Origin: Akkermansiaceae bacterium
Lineage (GTDB): Bacteria > Verrucomicrobiota > Verrucomicrobiia > Verrucomicrobiales > Akkermansiaceae
Direction: 5' to 3'
Assembly (NCBI GenBank): GCA_018402445.1
Contig: JAGYIT010000007.1
Coordinates: forward strand, 248,001 to 312,000
Length of the DNA: 64,000 nucleotides
This document shows, in pieces, positions 19,308 through 28,757 of the stretch. Every line of letters begins with the position of its first letter. Within the stretch, counting starts at the first letter, position 1. The position numbers and the translations under genes are program-made. The notes beneath the pieces are model-generated. The model searched no databases, had not been told where the DNA came from, and was given only the letters and a program-made list of their open reading frames with translations.

Positions 19308-20409
19308 CGCGGGAGGCTTGGTGCTTTTTGGCGTCTTGTCCAGTTAGAGCTTGAGCAACAGAGCGACCTACGATCTCGGCGAGTTTCATCGGCACTGCAT
19401 TTCCAAGCTGGCGCATGGCTTCGGTCCAGCTTCCCAGAAAAACGTAATCGTCGGGGAAAGTCTGCACGCGCGCGCTTTCCCTTACTGTCAAATATCGCAC
19501 CGTGCCGTCGGGGAATAGGATCATATTCTCACCTCCGGGAACACCGTGCGCTCCCGCCTTGAGGGCTTTTGCCGGCCGATCCAACGGGCTGCCGGTATGG
19601 CCGGGGTAGGATTTAGCACCGGACTGGAGTAGGTGGTTTTGCCACTTTTTGGAGATCCGGGAGGTAGGCTCCGGCAGATCGTTTATTGCATCCTGAAGTG
19701 TTTGCCAGGGAAGAAATTTCTGTCCGGATTTCCTGATTGTTGAAGAGCTGAGATCCGCATGGGTGGGTTTTGGGAAAAACCATTTCGTAGGCAGATCGGC
19801 GCGGAAGCCTATGAAGAAAACACGGTGTCGGTGCTGCGGCACTCCGTAATCTGCCGCGTTCGCCTGGTGGAGATGGACGCGGTAGCGGAGGCCGTCCACC
19901 GCCTTGCCGATTCGTTCCTTGTGCCGCTGGAGACGGGCGAGATTCTGATCCCAGCTCGCGTTTCCGGAAACCGGAAACTCTGGAAACTCCATCTGCAGTC
20001 GGATGTATTCCACGTAGTTGGAAAAGGCGGGACGGAGCAATCCGCGTACGTTCTCAAAAATGAAAGCGCGCGGCTGAACCTCGGCCACCGCACGGATTGC
20101 CTGAGGGAACATGTCCCGCACATCGTTCATTCCAGCCGCCTTGCCTCCCATGGAGAACGGCTGGCAAGGCGGGCCGCCCGCCACGAGATCCACTCCGCGA
20201 TATTTCCGGAAATCCACATCCCGGACATCCGCCCGGGAAATCTCGCAATCAGTCAGCGATTCGTGCCTCATCTTCTGGTTGTAGCGGAGCGTTTCCACCG
20301 CCGAGGAGTTCCATTCGTAGAGTGCGCTATGCCGAAAACCTGCTGCGTGAAGCCCTAAAGCCAATCCCCCAGCTCCGGAGAAAAGTTCGATGGATGAAAG
20401 TTGCTTCAT
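19285..20409 (-). CDS. C5-cytosine DNA methyltransferase of the restriction-modification pair
   Basis: Motif I is SIELFSGAGGLALGLHAAGF, motif IV GGPPCQPFSMGG with the catalytic Cys, motif VI FENVRGLL, motif VIII QHRHRVFFIGF, and motifs IX-X RVQTFPDDY and QLGNAVP. It should methylate the site cut by the adjacent endonuclease and so protect host DNA. The ATG at 20409 (MKQLSSIELFSG) fits the family; an in-frame ATG at 20511 adds 34 residues without family character. No separate control (C) protein gene is visible upstream. Confidence 0.93.
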   Translation of the reverse strand: MKQLSSIELFSGAGGLALGLHAAGFRHSALYEWNSSAVETLRYNQKMRHESLTDCEISRADVRDVDFRKYRGVDLVAGGPPCQPFSMGGKAAGMNDVRDMFPQAIRAVAEVQPRAFIFENVRGLLRPAFSNYVEYIRLQMEFPEFPVSGNASWDQNLARLQRHKERIGKAVDGLRYRVHLHQANAADYGVPQHRHRVFFIGFRADLPTKWFFPKPTHADLSSSTIRKSGQKFLPWQTLQDAINDLPEPTSRISKKWQNHLLQSGAKSYPGHTGSPLDRPAKALKAGAHGVPGGENMILFPDGTVRYLTVRESARVQTFPDDYVFLGSWTEAMRQLGNAVPMKLAEIVGRSVAQALTGQDAKKHQASRDEAIQSP

Positions 20410-20795
20410 GTGTTCATATGGACAAATTCGGAAATTGGAGTCAAGGCCGTATTCACACTGACATGCATTCACCATTCGGCGCAAGTCAGCTAAAGGAATC
20501 GGAGTCGGCATCGGGTCTTCCTCCTCCTCGGGATCGTCGCGGGGGGATTGTTTGTGGGGCGGAATTCGTTGTGGGGGAAGCGGGCGCGGGCGGTGGCGAG
20601 CTGCTCATTGCCGTCTGGCTCAAGGGTGGCGGGGTGCTGGAGGCGGGCGGCGTTCCGGATGGCGAGGGCAGTCAGCGTAGAGGAGGTGGAAAGACGACGA
20701 GGGGTGTTCGCGGTGCGTGAACTGTCATGTGCTGGCTTTGCTACGCAGGGCGAGACGCCCTTTGAACTCAAGGTGTGAGACACACCTTCTCCCGT
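20410..20795. other. Intergenic stretch with possible gene remnant
   Basis: This 386-bp stretch lies between the methyltransferase and the RND adaptor gene. Minus-strand reading frames here have coding-like composition (for example TALAIRNAARLQHPATLEP around 20600-20680, and an acidic DDPEEEEDPMPTPIP around 20500-20545) but lie in different frames and match no family I know. They could be decayed coding sequence. No promoter or hairpin stood out. Confidence 0.3.
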
Positions 20796-22010
20796 TTACG
20801 AATCGCCCGGCACCGTCTCACCGGCCGGGCCGACGGCGTCGTCGGTGGGCGGGGGATTAATGATTTCGACAGGGGCTTTGTCCGGGGCGTAGGGGAGGCG
20901 GGAGGTGGCGAGCCAGTCGCCGGGCCTGAGGCCGTTTTTGACGATGATCACCTCGCTGTTCGACCAGACGGGGGTGATGTCGGTTTTGTTGATTTTCGGG
21001 CCGTCCCTGTCGATGAGGAAGATGCGGTTGATGTCGCGCATGGCGGTGCGCGGGATGACGAAAACGTCATTGAGGATGATGCCCTCGATCTTGGCGCGGA
21101 GGGGCTGGCCGATGCGGAGTTGGGGAAGGTCGGAGCCGAGGCTGAAGGGATCCTCGATGCGGGCGATGGCGAAAAGCTCGCGGGAGGTGGGGTCGAGGGT
21201 GCCTTCCGTGCGGACGATGCGGGCTTTCCACTGGTGACTGGCGGGCTGGGCGGGATCGGCGAGGGCGTCGGTGAGTATGACCTCGACTGCGGCGTCGTCT
21301 TCCTTTTCAGGGAGTTTCACGAAGGGGAGCTGGGCAGGGGAAAGCGGCAGGCGGATCTCTGCAGTGGCGCTGCCGAAAATCTCGCCAAGAGGGGTGGTCG
21401 CGGCGACGGCCTGGCCGACACCGACCATGCGGGCTTTGACGCGGCCATCGAAGGGGGCGCGGACTTGCGCGCGGTCGAGGTTGCGCTGCGCCTGTTCGAG
21501 ATCCGCCTTCGCGGCGCTGACGTTCGCCTCCGCCTCGCGGAGTTGGGGGACGCGGAGAACCAGCGGGGAGGGTTCCTCGTCGTAGCCGATGTCCTGCCAG
21601 TTGAGGCGGGCCTGTTTCGCGCGGGCCTGCTCCTGGATCAGCGCGGCCTCGGCGCGGGCAAGACGGGATTCGGAGGCGTAAACGGCGGTCTGCAAGTCGG
21701 CGGGATCGAGTTCGATGAGGACATCGCCCTTTTTGAAAAACGCACCGTCCTCGAAAGCGGGCTGGATGACCATCACCGTGCCCGCGACGAGCGGGGTGAT
21801 CGTGGTCTCCTCCTGGGCGCGGACGGCTCCCTGGGAGTCGATGAAAACCCGGTAGGCCACAGGGTTGAGCACGGTTTTCTCGGTTTTGAGAACCTGCGGG
21901 GAGTGCTGACGGGGTTTTGGCGGATCGATGGGCGTGCCGAGCCATTTCCACGCACCGAAACCCGCCGCAAGGATGAGGACGGGAATGAGCGCGCGGACGA
22001 GGATTTTCAT
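20796..22010 (-). CDS. RND efflux periplasmic adaptor (HlyD/MFP family)
   Basis: The ATG at 22010 gives a 404-residue protein with an N-terminal membrane anchor (MKILVRALIPVLILAAGFG). A lipoyl/barrel half is visible (VAGTVMVIQPAFEDGAFFKKGDVLIELDP), followed by a long coiled-coil hairpin (ESRLARAEAALIQEQARAKQ to EANVSAAKADLEQAQRN) and the returning half RAPFDGRVKARMVGVGQAV. These parts define the membrane-fusion proteins of RND pumps. A longer frame to 22154 exists but would run through the hairpin repeat at 22099-22140 and is rejected. No RND permease or outer-membrane channel gene is adjacent downstream, which is unusual. Confidence 0.88.
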   Translation of the reverse strand: MKILVRALIPVLILAAGFGAWKWLGTPIDPPKPRQHSPQVLKTEKTVLNPVAYRVFIDSQGAVRAQEETTITPLVAGTVMVIQPAFEDGAFFKKGDVLIELDPADLQTAVYASESRLARAEAALIQEQARAKQARLNWQDIGYDEEPSPLVLRVPQLREAEANVSAAKADLEQAQRNLDRAQVRAPFDGRVKARMVGVGQAVAATTPLGEIFGSATAEIRLPLSPAQLPFVKLPEKEDDAAVEVILTDALADPAQPASHQWKARIVRTEGTLDPTSRELFAIARIEDPFSLGSDLPQLRIGQPLRAKIEGIILNDVFVIPRTAMRDINRIFLIDRDGPKINKTDITPVWSNSEVIIVKNGLRPGDWLATSRLPYAPDKAPVEIINPPPTDDAVGPAGETVPGDS

Positions 22011-22098
22011 GTGGGCGGCGGAATGTCGGCTGGAAATGGTGATTTTCCAACTACGAACGCGCGGGGGTGGAACTTGCACGCGGGTGCTAAAGAGGATC

Positions 22099-22140
22099 GA
22101 GGGACAGGATGTCCCTCGGACGGACTCGGACTGGAAGTCC
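22099..22140 (-). terminator. Double hairpin element with GGA loops
   Basis: Two neighbouring hairpins share the same 3-base loop GGA: GAGGGACA/TGTCCCTC (22099-22117, 8-bp stem) and GGACT/AGTCC (22128-22140, 5-bp stem). They lie in the 140-bp gap just downstream of the minus-strand gene ending at 22151. There is no clear T-run, so termination is only a suggestion; a dispersed palindromic repeat is equally possible. Confidence 0.35.
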
Positions 22141-22150
22141 CAGCCACGGG

Positions 22151-25100
22151 TCATTTCACGGTTTCATGGATCGTGTTGTGGATCGTGCCGATGACGGCGG
22201 TGCCGTCGGTGGCCTTGAGATCGTATTGGATTTCCATGCACCAGGTCGGGGCGATGTCCGGCAGGGTGATGGATACGCTTTTGCCGTCTTCGAGGAGTTT
22301 CGCGGAGGTGATATTGAGCGGGCGTTCGTCGATGTGCGGCGAGCCGTAGTTTTTGGTGCGTTGGAGTCCCCAGGCTCTCACTTGGAAGTCAGCGGCGTTG
22401 ACGGCGTCGAGCGGGTCGGTGAAACGGAGGATCATTCTGTCCTTGCTGGCCTCGAGTCCGACGGGGAGGTGAGTCGGTTTCGCGGTGTGGCGGATGCGGT
22501 AGAAGCCGCCGTCCTGGTTCTTGTTGCCGGCCCAGGCGAACATGCCGACGGAGTAGAGCTGGCCGTCGCTGGGGTGGAAGCGCCCGCGCATTACGCCGGT
22601 GGGGAAGTCGTGGCCGATGGAGACCATGCCGCCCTGGACGCGTCCGTCGGGAAGCTTCTCATGCGGCACGACGAAAATTCGGCCCATGCCGTAGCTGAGG
22701 TTGAGCAGGGAACCGTTGAGCGCGCCCCACTTCGCGTCTTCCGGTACCCACATTAGCTCGCCGGGGCTGCGGTCGAAGGCGTTGGTGATCCAGCACAGCG
22801 GAGGCTCCATGGCGGAATCCGCCTCATTGATGACATCGTGGTAGCCGTACATATTGCCGTAGAATCCGCCCTTTTTCACCCAGTTGATGCGGTTCTTGGG
22901 GTTCCAGTGGCCTTCCTGGTCGGTGACGATGAAGGAGCCGTCGGGGTTGAGGCACACACCGTTCGCGGCGCGGAAACCAGTGGCGATGATCTCGGTTTCC
23001 GATCCGTCGGCGGTTACTTTCAGGAGGGTGCCGTGATGGGGGATGATGGCGGGCTTGGCGTGGCGGGCGCTTTTTGCGTAGTAGAAATTTCCCTCGGTGT
23101 CTGTCTGCAAGCCCATCGCGAATTCGTGGAAATGCTCGGTCACCTGGTGGTCGCTGTTGAAGCTGCGGATGTGGTCGATCTCGCCGTCGCCGTTGAGATC
23201 ATGCAGCTCGGCGATCTGATCACGGCAGCTCACGTAGATGGTGCCGTTGACGATTTTCACGCCGAGCGGTTGGAAAAGCCCGGTGGCGATGCGCTGCCAG
23301 CGGTGTGTGCCGAACTCGCCGCCGAGGCCATCTACGATCCACACGTCGCCCAGCCATGTGGCGACGGCGGCGCGTTTCCCATCCTCGAAAAAGTCGAAGC
23401 CGCCGAGGCGCATCCAACTGTTCCATGGGCTGCGGTCGTCGCCCGGCAGCTCGATCTCGTCGATTTCGAAGGCTTTCCCTTCGGCACCCATCTTGCCCGC
23501 TGTCTCGATGATGTCCGGCCAGCGTTTCGCGCCGCCCGCCTTGAGGGATGCGAGGTGGATGGGCTTGCCGGAGGCTTTCCGCGAACTTCGCGAAGGTATC
23601 TCGGTCGGCGGTGGCGGCGGTGAGGATTTTCACAGAAAGCGGGGTCGATACGGCGGGGATGTCGAGCACGTGGAAGCCGTCCGCGTCCTGCGAGAGTTTT
23701 CCCCCGCCGATAGCGGCAACGGCGGTCTTGGAAGGGGCGATGCGCAGCTTGAGATCCTCGGACGATTTCCCGATCTCTAGGGTGCGAGTGAAAACCGTTT
23801 CCGCGCCGTTCATTTCGTATCCGGGCAGCTCGTGGATGTCCGCGTCGCCGACGGTGTAATGGATCACGGCGCGGTTGCCGTGGAGGTAAAGCCCTTTGTA
23901 GTGCGCCCAATCGCGGGGCAGCGGGCCGTAGGGTTTTTCGTCGCGCCCGAGGAGGCGGACTTCCCCGAAGCTGCCATCGCCCGGCCGCGCCCAGCCCGCG
24001 CCGACGGGATTCGTGTAGGCGATGTCGCCGACGATGGAGGTGTGGGTGCCGTGGCTTTGGTCGAAGGCGATGCCCTTCCAGTCCACGAATTTGTCGCCTG
24101 TCCACGCTGCAGCGACGCGCAGGGTGTCATGGTCGTAGAGGAGCCATTTGTTGCCTTTGGAAACCCCGCCCGGCCCCTCGTCGAGGCGGACGGCGATGCC
24201 CTTGTAGGCGATGTTTCCCGGCTCTGCCTGGAACGTCCAAAACAGCGCGGGGCCGAAATCCATTTTCTGATGTTTCGGCACCTGGTTGTCCGCGAACATC
24301 GTAGCCTCGGTGGAGCCGATGCCGATGCCGGGTGGCAGGCTGGCGAGGTAAGCGTCATCGACCTTCGTGTAATGCTTCGGGTTGTCTTTTTTCAGAAACG
24401 CCTCGCGGATGTAGTGGATGACATCGTATTTCTGGGTAGGAGTCATCCATGGCTGGGCGGTCATCAGGTTCGTAGCCGTGGGTGAGGGTGTTGTATATCG
24501 AGAGCGGATCGTAGCCGTTCTTGAACTCGCCGATATGGAAGCGCGGGGCGGTGGGTAGGCTGCCTTCGATCTTGTGGTTTCCGTGGCACGTGACGCACAT
24601 GCCGCTGTAGATGCGCTCGCCGCTGGCGAGGGAGCGCGCGTTCCAGGAGCGGATCAGACGGGCGTGATCGACTTCGGCGAGCGGGGTGACCGTGACCTTC
24701 GCGAACTCGACCTCCGCGCCTTGGGAAGAGAGCACGATGGATGGAATCGATTTATCGGCGGGCTGCCAGTTGAGCTGCGGGGTGTTGGTTTTCGCCTCGT
24801 CGCCCTTGCCGAGGGCGGTGATCTCCTCCATCGGCAGCTCGCGGCTCCAGTAGCGCACGTATCCGATCTGGCCTTGGAATGCGCCTCCGAAATCCTCCGT
24901 GCCCGCGCCGATTTTGAGAACGCTGTCGCCGGTGTCCTTCGTTGAGAAATCCTTTTTCTCTGCCACCAGCTTTCCATCCAGGAAAAGCCGCGCATTGCCA
25001 CCGCTGTTGACGAGCACGGCATGGTGCCATTTGCCGTCGGCGACCGTTTTCTTCGTCCCCAGCGCCCCGACGAAGCCGATGTCATAGGCGAGCTTTCCGT

Positions 25101-25575
25101 CCTTGATGAGAAGCGCCTTGTAGTTCTTCTTCCATGTTCCATCGGGCTCGCATTTCGCGACGAGCGTGCCGTCGCCCTCGGCGCGGAATTTCGTGGCGAT
25201 GGTGAAATCACCGCCGAGGTCGTAGCCGTTCTCCGGGGTCGATTGCCAGGAGGGGGAGGGGAGCGCTTTTTCCTCCGCGAGAGGTTTGCCGTCGAGCCAT
25301 ACCGAGTGGATTCCGGACTCGATGTTGATCGCGATTTTCGCGGTGCGCCATGTATCGCTTGCGGTGTGGGAGAACAAGATTTGTCCTTCGTGGCTCAACT
25401 TCGCGGCTCCATCCTTCCCCGCGCTTCGGAAATCGAACGAAAGCAGGTGATTCGCGGGCGTATCCCCCTGCCATTTTTTCTCCGAGCCGGCGGGTAGGGA
25501 GAATCCGACGGCATCCGCGAAGACGGCGGTGATGGATAGCGTCGCGGACAGGAGAAGCAAAGCTGGTCTGAACAT
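22151..25575 (-). CDS. Secreted LamG / cytochrome c / DUF6797 / propeller protein with two apparent +1 frameshifts
   Basis: One long gene is spread over three frames. The 5' part has a signal peptide, a concanavalin-like LamG region (WKKNYKALLIKDGKLAYDIG, residues ~70-270) and a cytochrome motif CVTCH near residue 325. Frame two begins at MTAQPWMTPTQKYDV and contains a DUF6797-type domain (residues ~390-560). Frame three has a quinoprotein/glucose-dehydrogenase-like propeller (LKVTADGSETEIIATGFRAA, DGSFIVTDQEG). The joins are at about 24466-24471 and 23576-23578, each explained by one extra base (AA for A, AAA for AA). The span of 3425 nt is two over a multiple of three. Corrected length is ~1140 residues. 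It is probably a periplasmic heme-linked dehydrogenase-like protein; substrate unknown. Confidence 0.8.
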
Positions 25576-25661
25576 GCGGAAAGATTAGATGCGTTAGCCA
25601 CAGCTGCCAAGGGCTGCTCCGCAGAAAGTTTTCTGGAAACTGTTCCGATGCGCCGATACCC

Positions 25662-27110
25662 ATGGGCATGAAGAACGTTCTCATCACCGCCGTTTGGTTT
25701 GCGGCTTCACCCTGTGTCTCGGCGAATTCCCCGAACGTCCTCTTCCTTTTCACCGACGACCAGCGCCACGATACGATCCGCTCGCTCGGCAACCCGCATA
25801 TCGAGACTCCCAACCTCGACCGCCTTGTGAAGGAGGGCACCGCATTCACGAACGCGTATATCATGGGTGGCACCTCGCCCGCCGTTTGCTCTCCCTCGCG
25901 GGCCATGCTCTTTAGCGGGCGCACGATCTGGAACACGCCATGCCAAGGAGAATACGGTTTCGAACTCCCGCCGGAATTCGTCACGCTGCCCGAGGCTTTC
26001 CGGACAAGAGGCTACGCGACCTTCGCGACGGGCAAGAACGAGCCGGGGCAGAAGGGGCACTTTGCGCGGTCGTTTTCCCACGGCGCGAACATCCTTTTCA
26101 GGGGGATGACCCGCACACAATACGAGATGCCGCTCTTCGATCACCAGCTAGACGGGGACTATTCGCAGCGGAAGGCGGTTGTGAAAAAGGGCGTCCACTC
26201 GGCGGAGCTTTACGCCGGATCCTGTGTGGATTTCCTGAAAAGCCGAGCGGATGCGGGCGAGCCGTTCTTCGCCTACGTCGCTTTCCAGACGCCGCATGAT
26301 CCGAGGGAGTCGCCGCCGGAATTCCGCGTGCGTTACAAGGACGCCCAGATGCCTCTGCCCGCCAATTACCTACCGGAGCATCCCTTCGACAACGGCATGT
26401 TACGTATCCGCGACGAGAACCTCGCGCCCTTTCCGAGGACGGAGGAGCGCGTCCGCAAGGAGATCGCGGATTACTACGCGTGCATCACTCACACCGACGC
26501 GCAGATCGGCCGGATACTCGACGCGCTAGAAGAAAACGGGCAGCGCGAAAACACGATCATCGTCTTCTCATCGGACAACGGCCTAGCGATCGGCTCGCAC
26601 GGACTGATGGGGAAACAGAACGTCTATGAGCACTCCGTGCGCGTGCCGCTGATCCTCACCGGGCCAGGGATACCCAAGGGCGAGACACGCGGCCAGCTAT
26701 GCTACCTTTACGACATCCATCCCACTCTCTGCGAGATGGCGGGCGTGCCCATCCCGGAAACTGTGCAGTTCAAGAGCCTCCTGCCCGTTTTGAAAAACGC
26801 CGAAGCTGCCCATCGGGAGCACCTGTATTTCACTTTCATGTCCTGGCAGCGCGCCGTGACCTACAGACACCACAAGCTCATCGAGTATTGCGTCGGCGGG
26901 AAACGGACGACGCAGCTCTTCGACCTCAGCGATGACCCGGAAGAGATGCGGAACCTCGCGAACGACATCGAAAAGGAACCCGTCCTCACCCGGCTGCGGA
27001 AGCTGCTGGAGGAGGAAAGGGTGCGCCTCAACGACGGCAATAGCGCCTATCCGTTCACCGACAAGCAGGGCAAGGATTTCTGGGAAACCTACCACGCACC
27101 TCGGATCTGA
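25662..27110 (+). CDS. Secreted sulfatase
   Basis: The 482-residue protein has a signal peptide (residues ~1-21) and the metal-binding opening PNVLFLFTDDQRHDTIRSLG. The formylglycine signature CSPSR has Cys at residue 76, so it needs oxidation by a formylglycine-generating enzyme or anaerobic maturase not seen here. Further family elements are TGKNEPGQKGHF, FFAYVAFQTPHDP and VVFSSDNGLAIGSHGLMGKQNVYEHSVRVP. It should remove sulfate from a carbohydrate; the exact substrate cannot be told. It is divergent from the LamG/cytochrome gene with an 86-bp shared upstream region. An internal ATG at 25668 is an alternative start. Confidence 0.93.
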   Translation: MGMKNVLITAVWFAASPCVSANSPNVLFLFTDDQRHDTIRSLGNPHIETPNLDRLVKEGTAFTNAYIMGGTSPAVCSPSRAMLFSGRTIWNTPCQGEYGFELPPEFVTLPEAFRTRGYATFATGKNEPGQKGHFARSFSHGANILFRGMTRTQYEMPLFDHQLDGDYSQRKAVVKKGVHSAELYAGSCVDFLKSRADAGEPFFAYVAFQTPHDPRESPPEFRVRYKDAQMPLPANYLPEHPFDNGMLRIRDENLAPFPRTEERVRKEIADYYACITHTDAQIGRILDALEENGQRENTIIVFSSDNGLAIGSHGLMGKQNVYEHSVRVPLILTGPGIPKGETRGQLCYLYDIHPTLCEMAGVPIPETVQFKSLLPVLKNAEAAHREHLYFTFMSWQRAVTYRHHKLIEYCVGGKRTTQLFDLSDDPEEMRNLANDIEKEPVLTRLRKLLEEERVRLNDGNSAYPFTDKQGKDFWETYHAPRI

Positions 27111-27191
27111 ACGGCAATTCATGAGCCGGCAGCTCGGTAGTTATTAGATCCCTACGCAGCCTGAGGCGATGGCGGGAAATGACAAACGCGA

Positions 27192-27470
27192 TCAGCGGTG
27201 CCACACCACGGTGATGCCGTGGAGGCTGCTGTGGAAGGTCTCGATCTGGATGATTTCGACTTCGGGATTCGCATTGATCCACACCTCGGCCTTGGCGTGA
27301 GATTTCTCGATGAGTGAGTAATCGAAGCTTACGTCGCCGAAGCGCATGTCCAGGCTTTCCTTGAAGACCGCACGGCGCACCGGCCTTTCCCTGGCGCCTG
27401 CCGGTGCTGATCCGGCGGATTGGGGAAGCGGTGGCGGCGTGGGCGCGGAACCGATGGCTTTCTTGAACAT
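27192..27470 (-). CDS. Small conserved-looking protein behind a mutarotase-like gene
   Basis: The ATG at 27470, 11 bp after the stop of the upstream gene, opens a 92-residue frame. It begins MFKKAIGSAPTPPPLP and ends in a beta-rich segment (MRFGDVSFDYSLIEKSHAKA, then VEIIQIETFH). Coding character is better than in the overlapping frames. No family or motif was recognised. Position suggests co-transcription with the mutarotase-like gene. Confidence 0.5.
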   Translation of the reverse strand: MFKKAIGSAPTPPPLPQSAGSAPAGARERPVRRAVFKESLDMRFGDVSFDYSLIEKSHAKAEVWINANPEVEIIQIETFHSSLHGITVVWHR

Positions 27471-27481
27471 GCCGAGCCTTA

Positions 27482-28579
27482 TCAAACCCCATTCCAATCC
27501 ACAAGCGAGACCACGGATAAGCCGTCGCAGTCCGTGATCCTCACCCTGTCCGCGCCGTCCGGCTTGATCGATTTCACGAGGCCGAAACCCTCCGGCACCT
27601 CGGCGACCGCCTGGATGTTGCGCAGAGTCACCGGCACATCCCTGCTGAATGGGCGGGTGGTAGGCACGGAGAGGTTTCGCAGCAGATCCTTGCGGGAGAG
27701 ATCCACGCTGTCGCAGAAATAGGAGCAGACATCCTCGATGCCGAGGCGGCCGAGGTGGCGGGATTCCCAAGGAGCGGCGGAGCGGCCTCCGTTGGAGAGC
27801 CAGAAAAGCGTGGCGGGAAAATCGGCGGGGTTTTTCAGCGAAAACCAGACATAACCGTCCATCACGACCGCCGTCCATGCAAAGGGTTGCTCCGGAGTCG
27901 CGTCCTCGGAGATCATCATCACGAGATCCTCGTAACCGGCGCGGGCGGGGTAGCGGGTGAGGTCGGTGGTGCCGCCATCGGCCAGCGGGACTTCGCTCAG
28001 ATCGCTGAAAAGCGCCGCAATCTTGAGCGCTTGCTTCGCGCCATCGGCGGGATCGGAGAACACCTCGGGATAGACCGATGCCCAGCGGAACGGCGAGACG
28101 GAGACCCGCGCGCCGTCCACGCCCATCTGCGAGAGGTCGAGTATGGGGTGGTTGCCGTAGCTGAAATCCCCCTCCAGCCTAGAAATACGATGCTCATAGT
28201 AGATCGCCGTCTGCCCGGGGCGCAGGGAGACGGTTTTCGTGATGCTGGCGGAAACATCCGAGGCTTCGATCCCGAGGGTGAGCGAGTTTTCCATTTCGGA
28301 AGCGAGGCTCCACGCGCGGTTTGCGGTCTCACCGTGCGGCGGGCCGTTTTCCTGCGGGCCGAAGGGCAGGCAGAAAAAGTCTCCGCGCAGGTTTTTCAGC
28401 AGCACCGGCAGATCCTCGTCCACCTCATCGGGTTTCCATGGCGAGAGCGAGTAGGGCGAGACCTCGCGCTCGCCGAGCCGGAACCTCACGGGAGCCGTCA
28501 TGCCGCCGTCCCGGGTGATGTGGAGGGTGACGAGGTCGTTGCTCAGGGTAAACGAGGGCGCTCCGTGGATGGGTGTCAT
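27482..28579 (-). CDS. Galactose-mutarotase-like protein, function unknown
   Basis: The 365-residue protein lacks a signal peptide and consists of beta-strand-rich sequence. Landmarks such as FTLSNDLVTLHITRDGGMTAPVRF at the start, AIYYEHRISRLEGDFSYGNHP and HLGRLGIEDVCSYFCDSV resemble aldose-epimerase-like (beta-sandwich) carbohydrate-binding proteins. The pairing of WESRHLGRLGIED suggests a DUF4432-like or related fold, but this is tentative. It is probably co-transcribed with the small gene at 27192. It could bind or isomerise a sugar; catalytic His/Glu residues were not assigned. Confidence 0.6.
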   Translation of the reverse strand: MTPIHGAPSFTLSNDLVTLHITRDGGMTAPVRFRLGEREVSPYSLSPWKPDEVDEDLPVLLKNLRGDFFCLPFGPQENGPPHGETANRAWSLASEMENSLTLGIEASDVSASITKTVSLRPGQTAIYYEHRISRLEGDFSYGNHPILDLSQMGVDGARVSVSPFRWASVYPEVFSDPADGAKQALKIAALFSDLSEVPLADGGTTDLTRYPARAGYEDLVMMISEDATPEQPFAWTAVVMDGYVWFSLKNPADFPATLFWLSNGGRSAAPWESRHLGRLGIEDVCSYFCDSVDLSRKDLLRNLSVPTTRPFSRDVPVTLRNIQAVAEVPEGFGLVKSIKPDGADRVRITDCDGLSVVSLVDWNGV

Positions 28580-28757
28580 GGGCGGACTTTAAAATCCAAA
28601 CCCCAGACTCCAAGAAAGAAAGAACCGCACTGCAGGCGCGGACACGTGTGTCGTGAGGATATTTCTCCAGCGGCTTGCCCGCCGCCTTCCACGCGGTGAT
28701 AACCCCTTCGAGGTCATGGGCATGGAGGGTCGGATTTGTGATCCGCCTCCTCATGCT

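Noticed and set aside
28425..28754. Minus-strand frame starting MRRRITNPTLHAHDLEGV directly behind the symporter gene
   Set aside because: The first ~40 codons look coding-like, but the frame overlaps the next gene by 155 bp, has no recognisable family and its end lies in a shadow frame. Kept only as a possible remnant.
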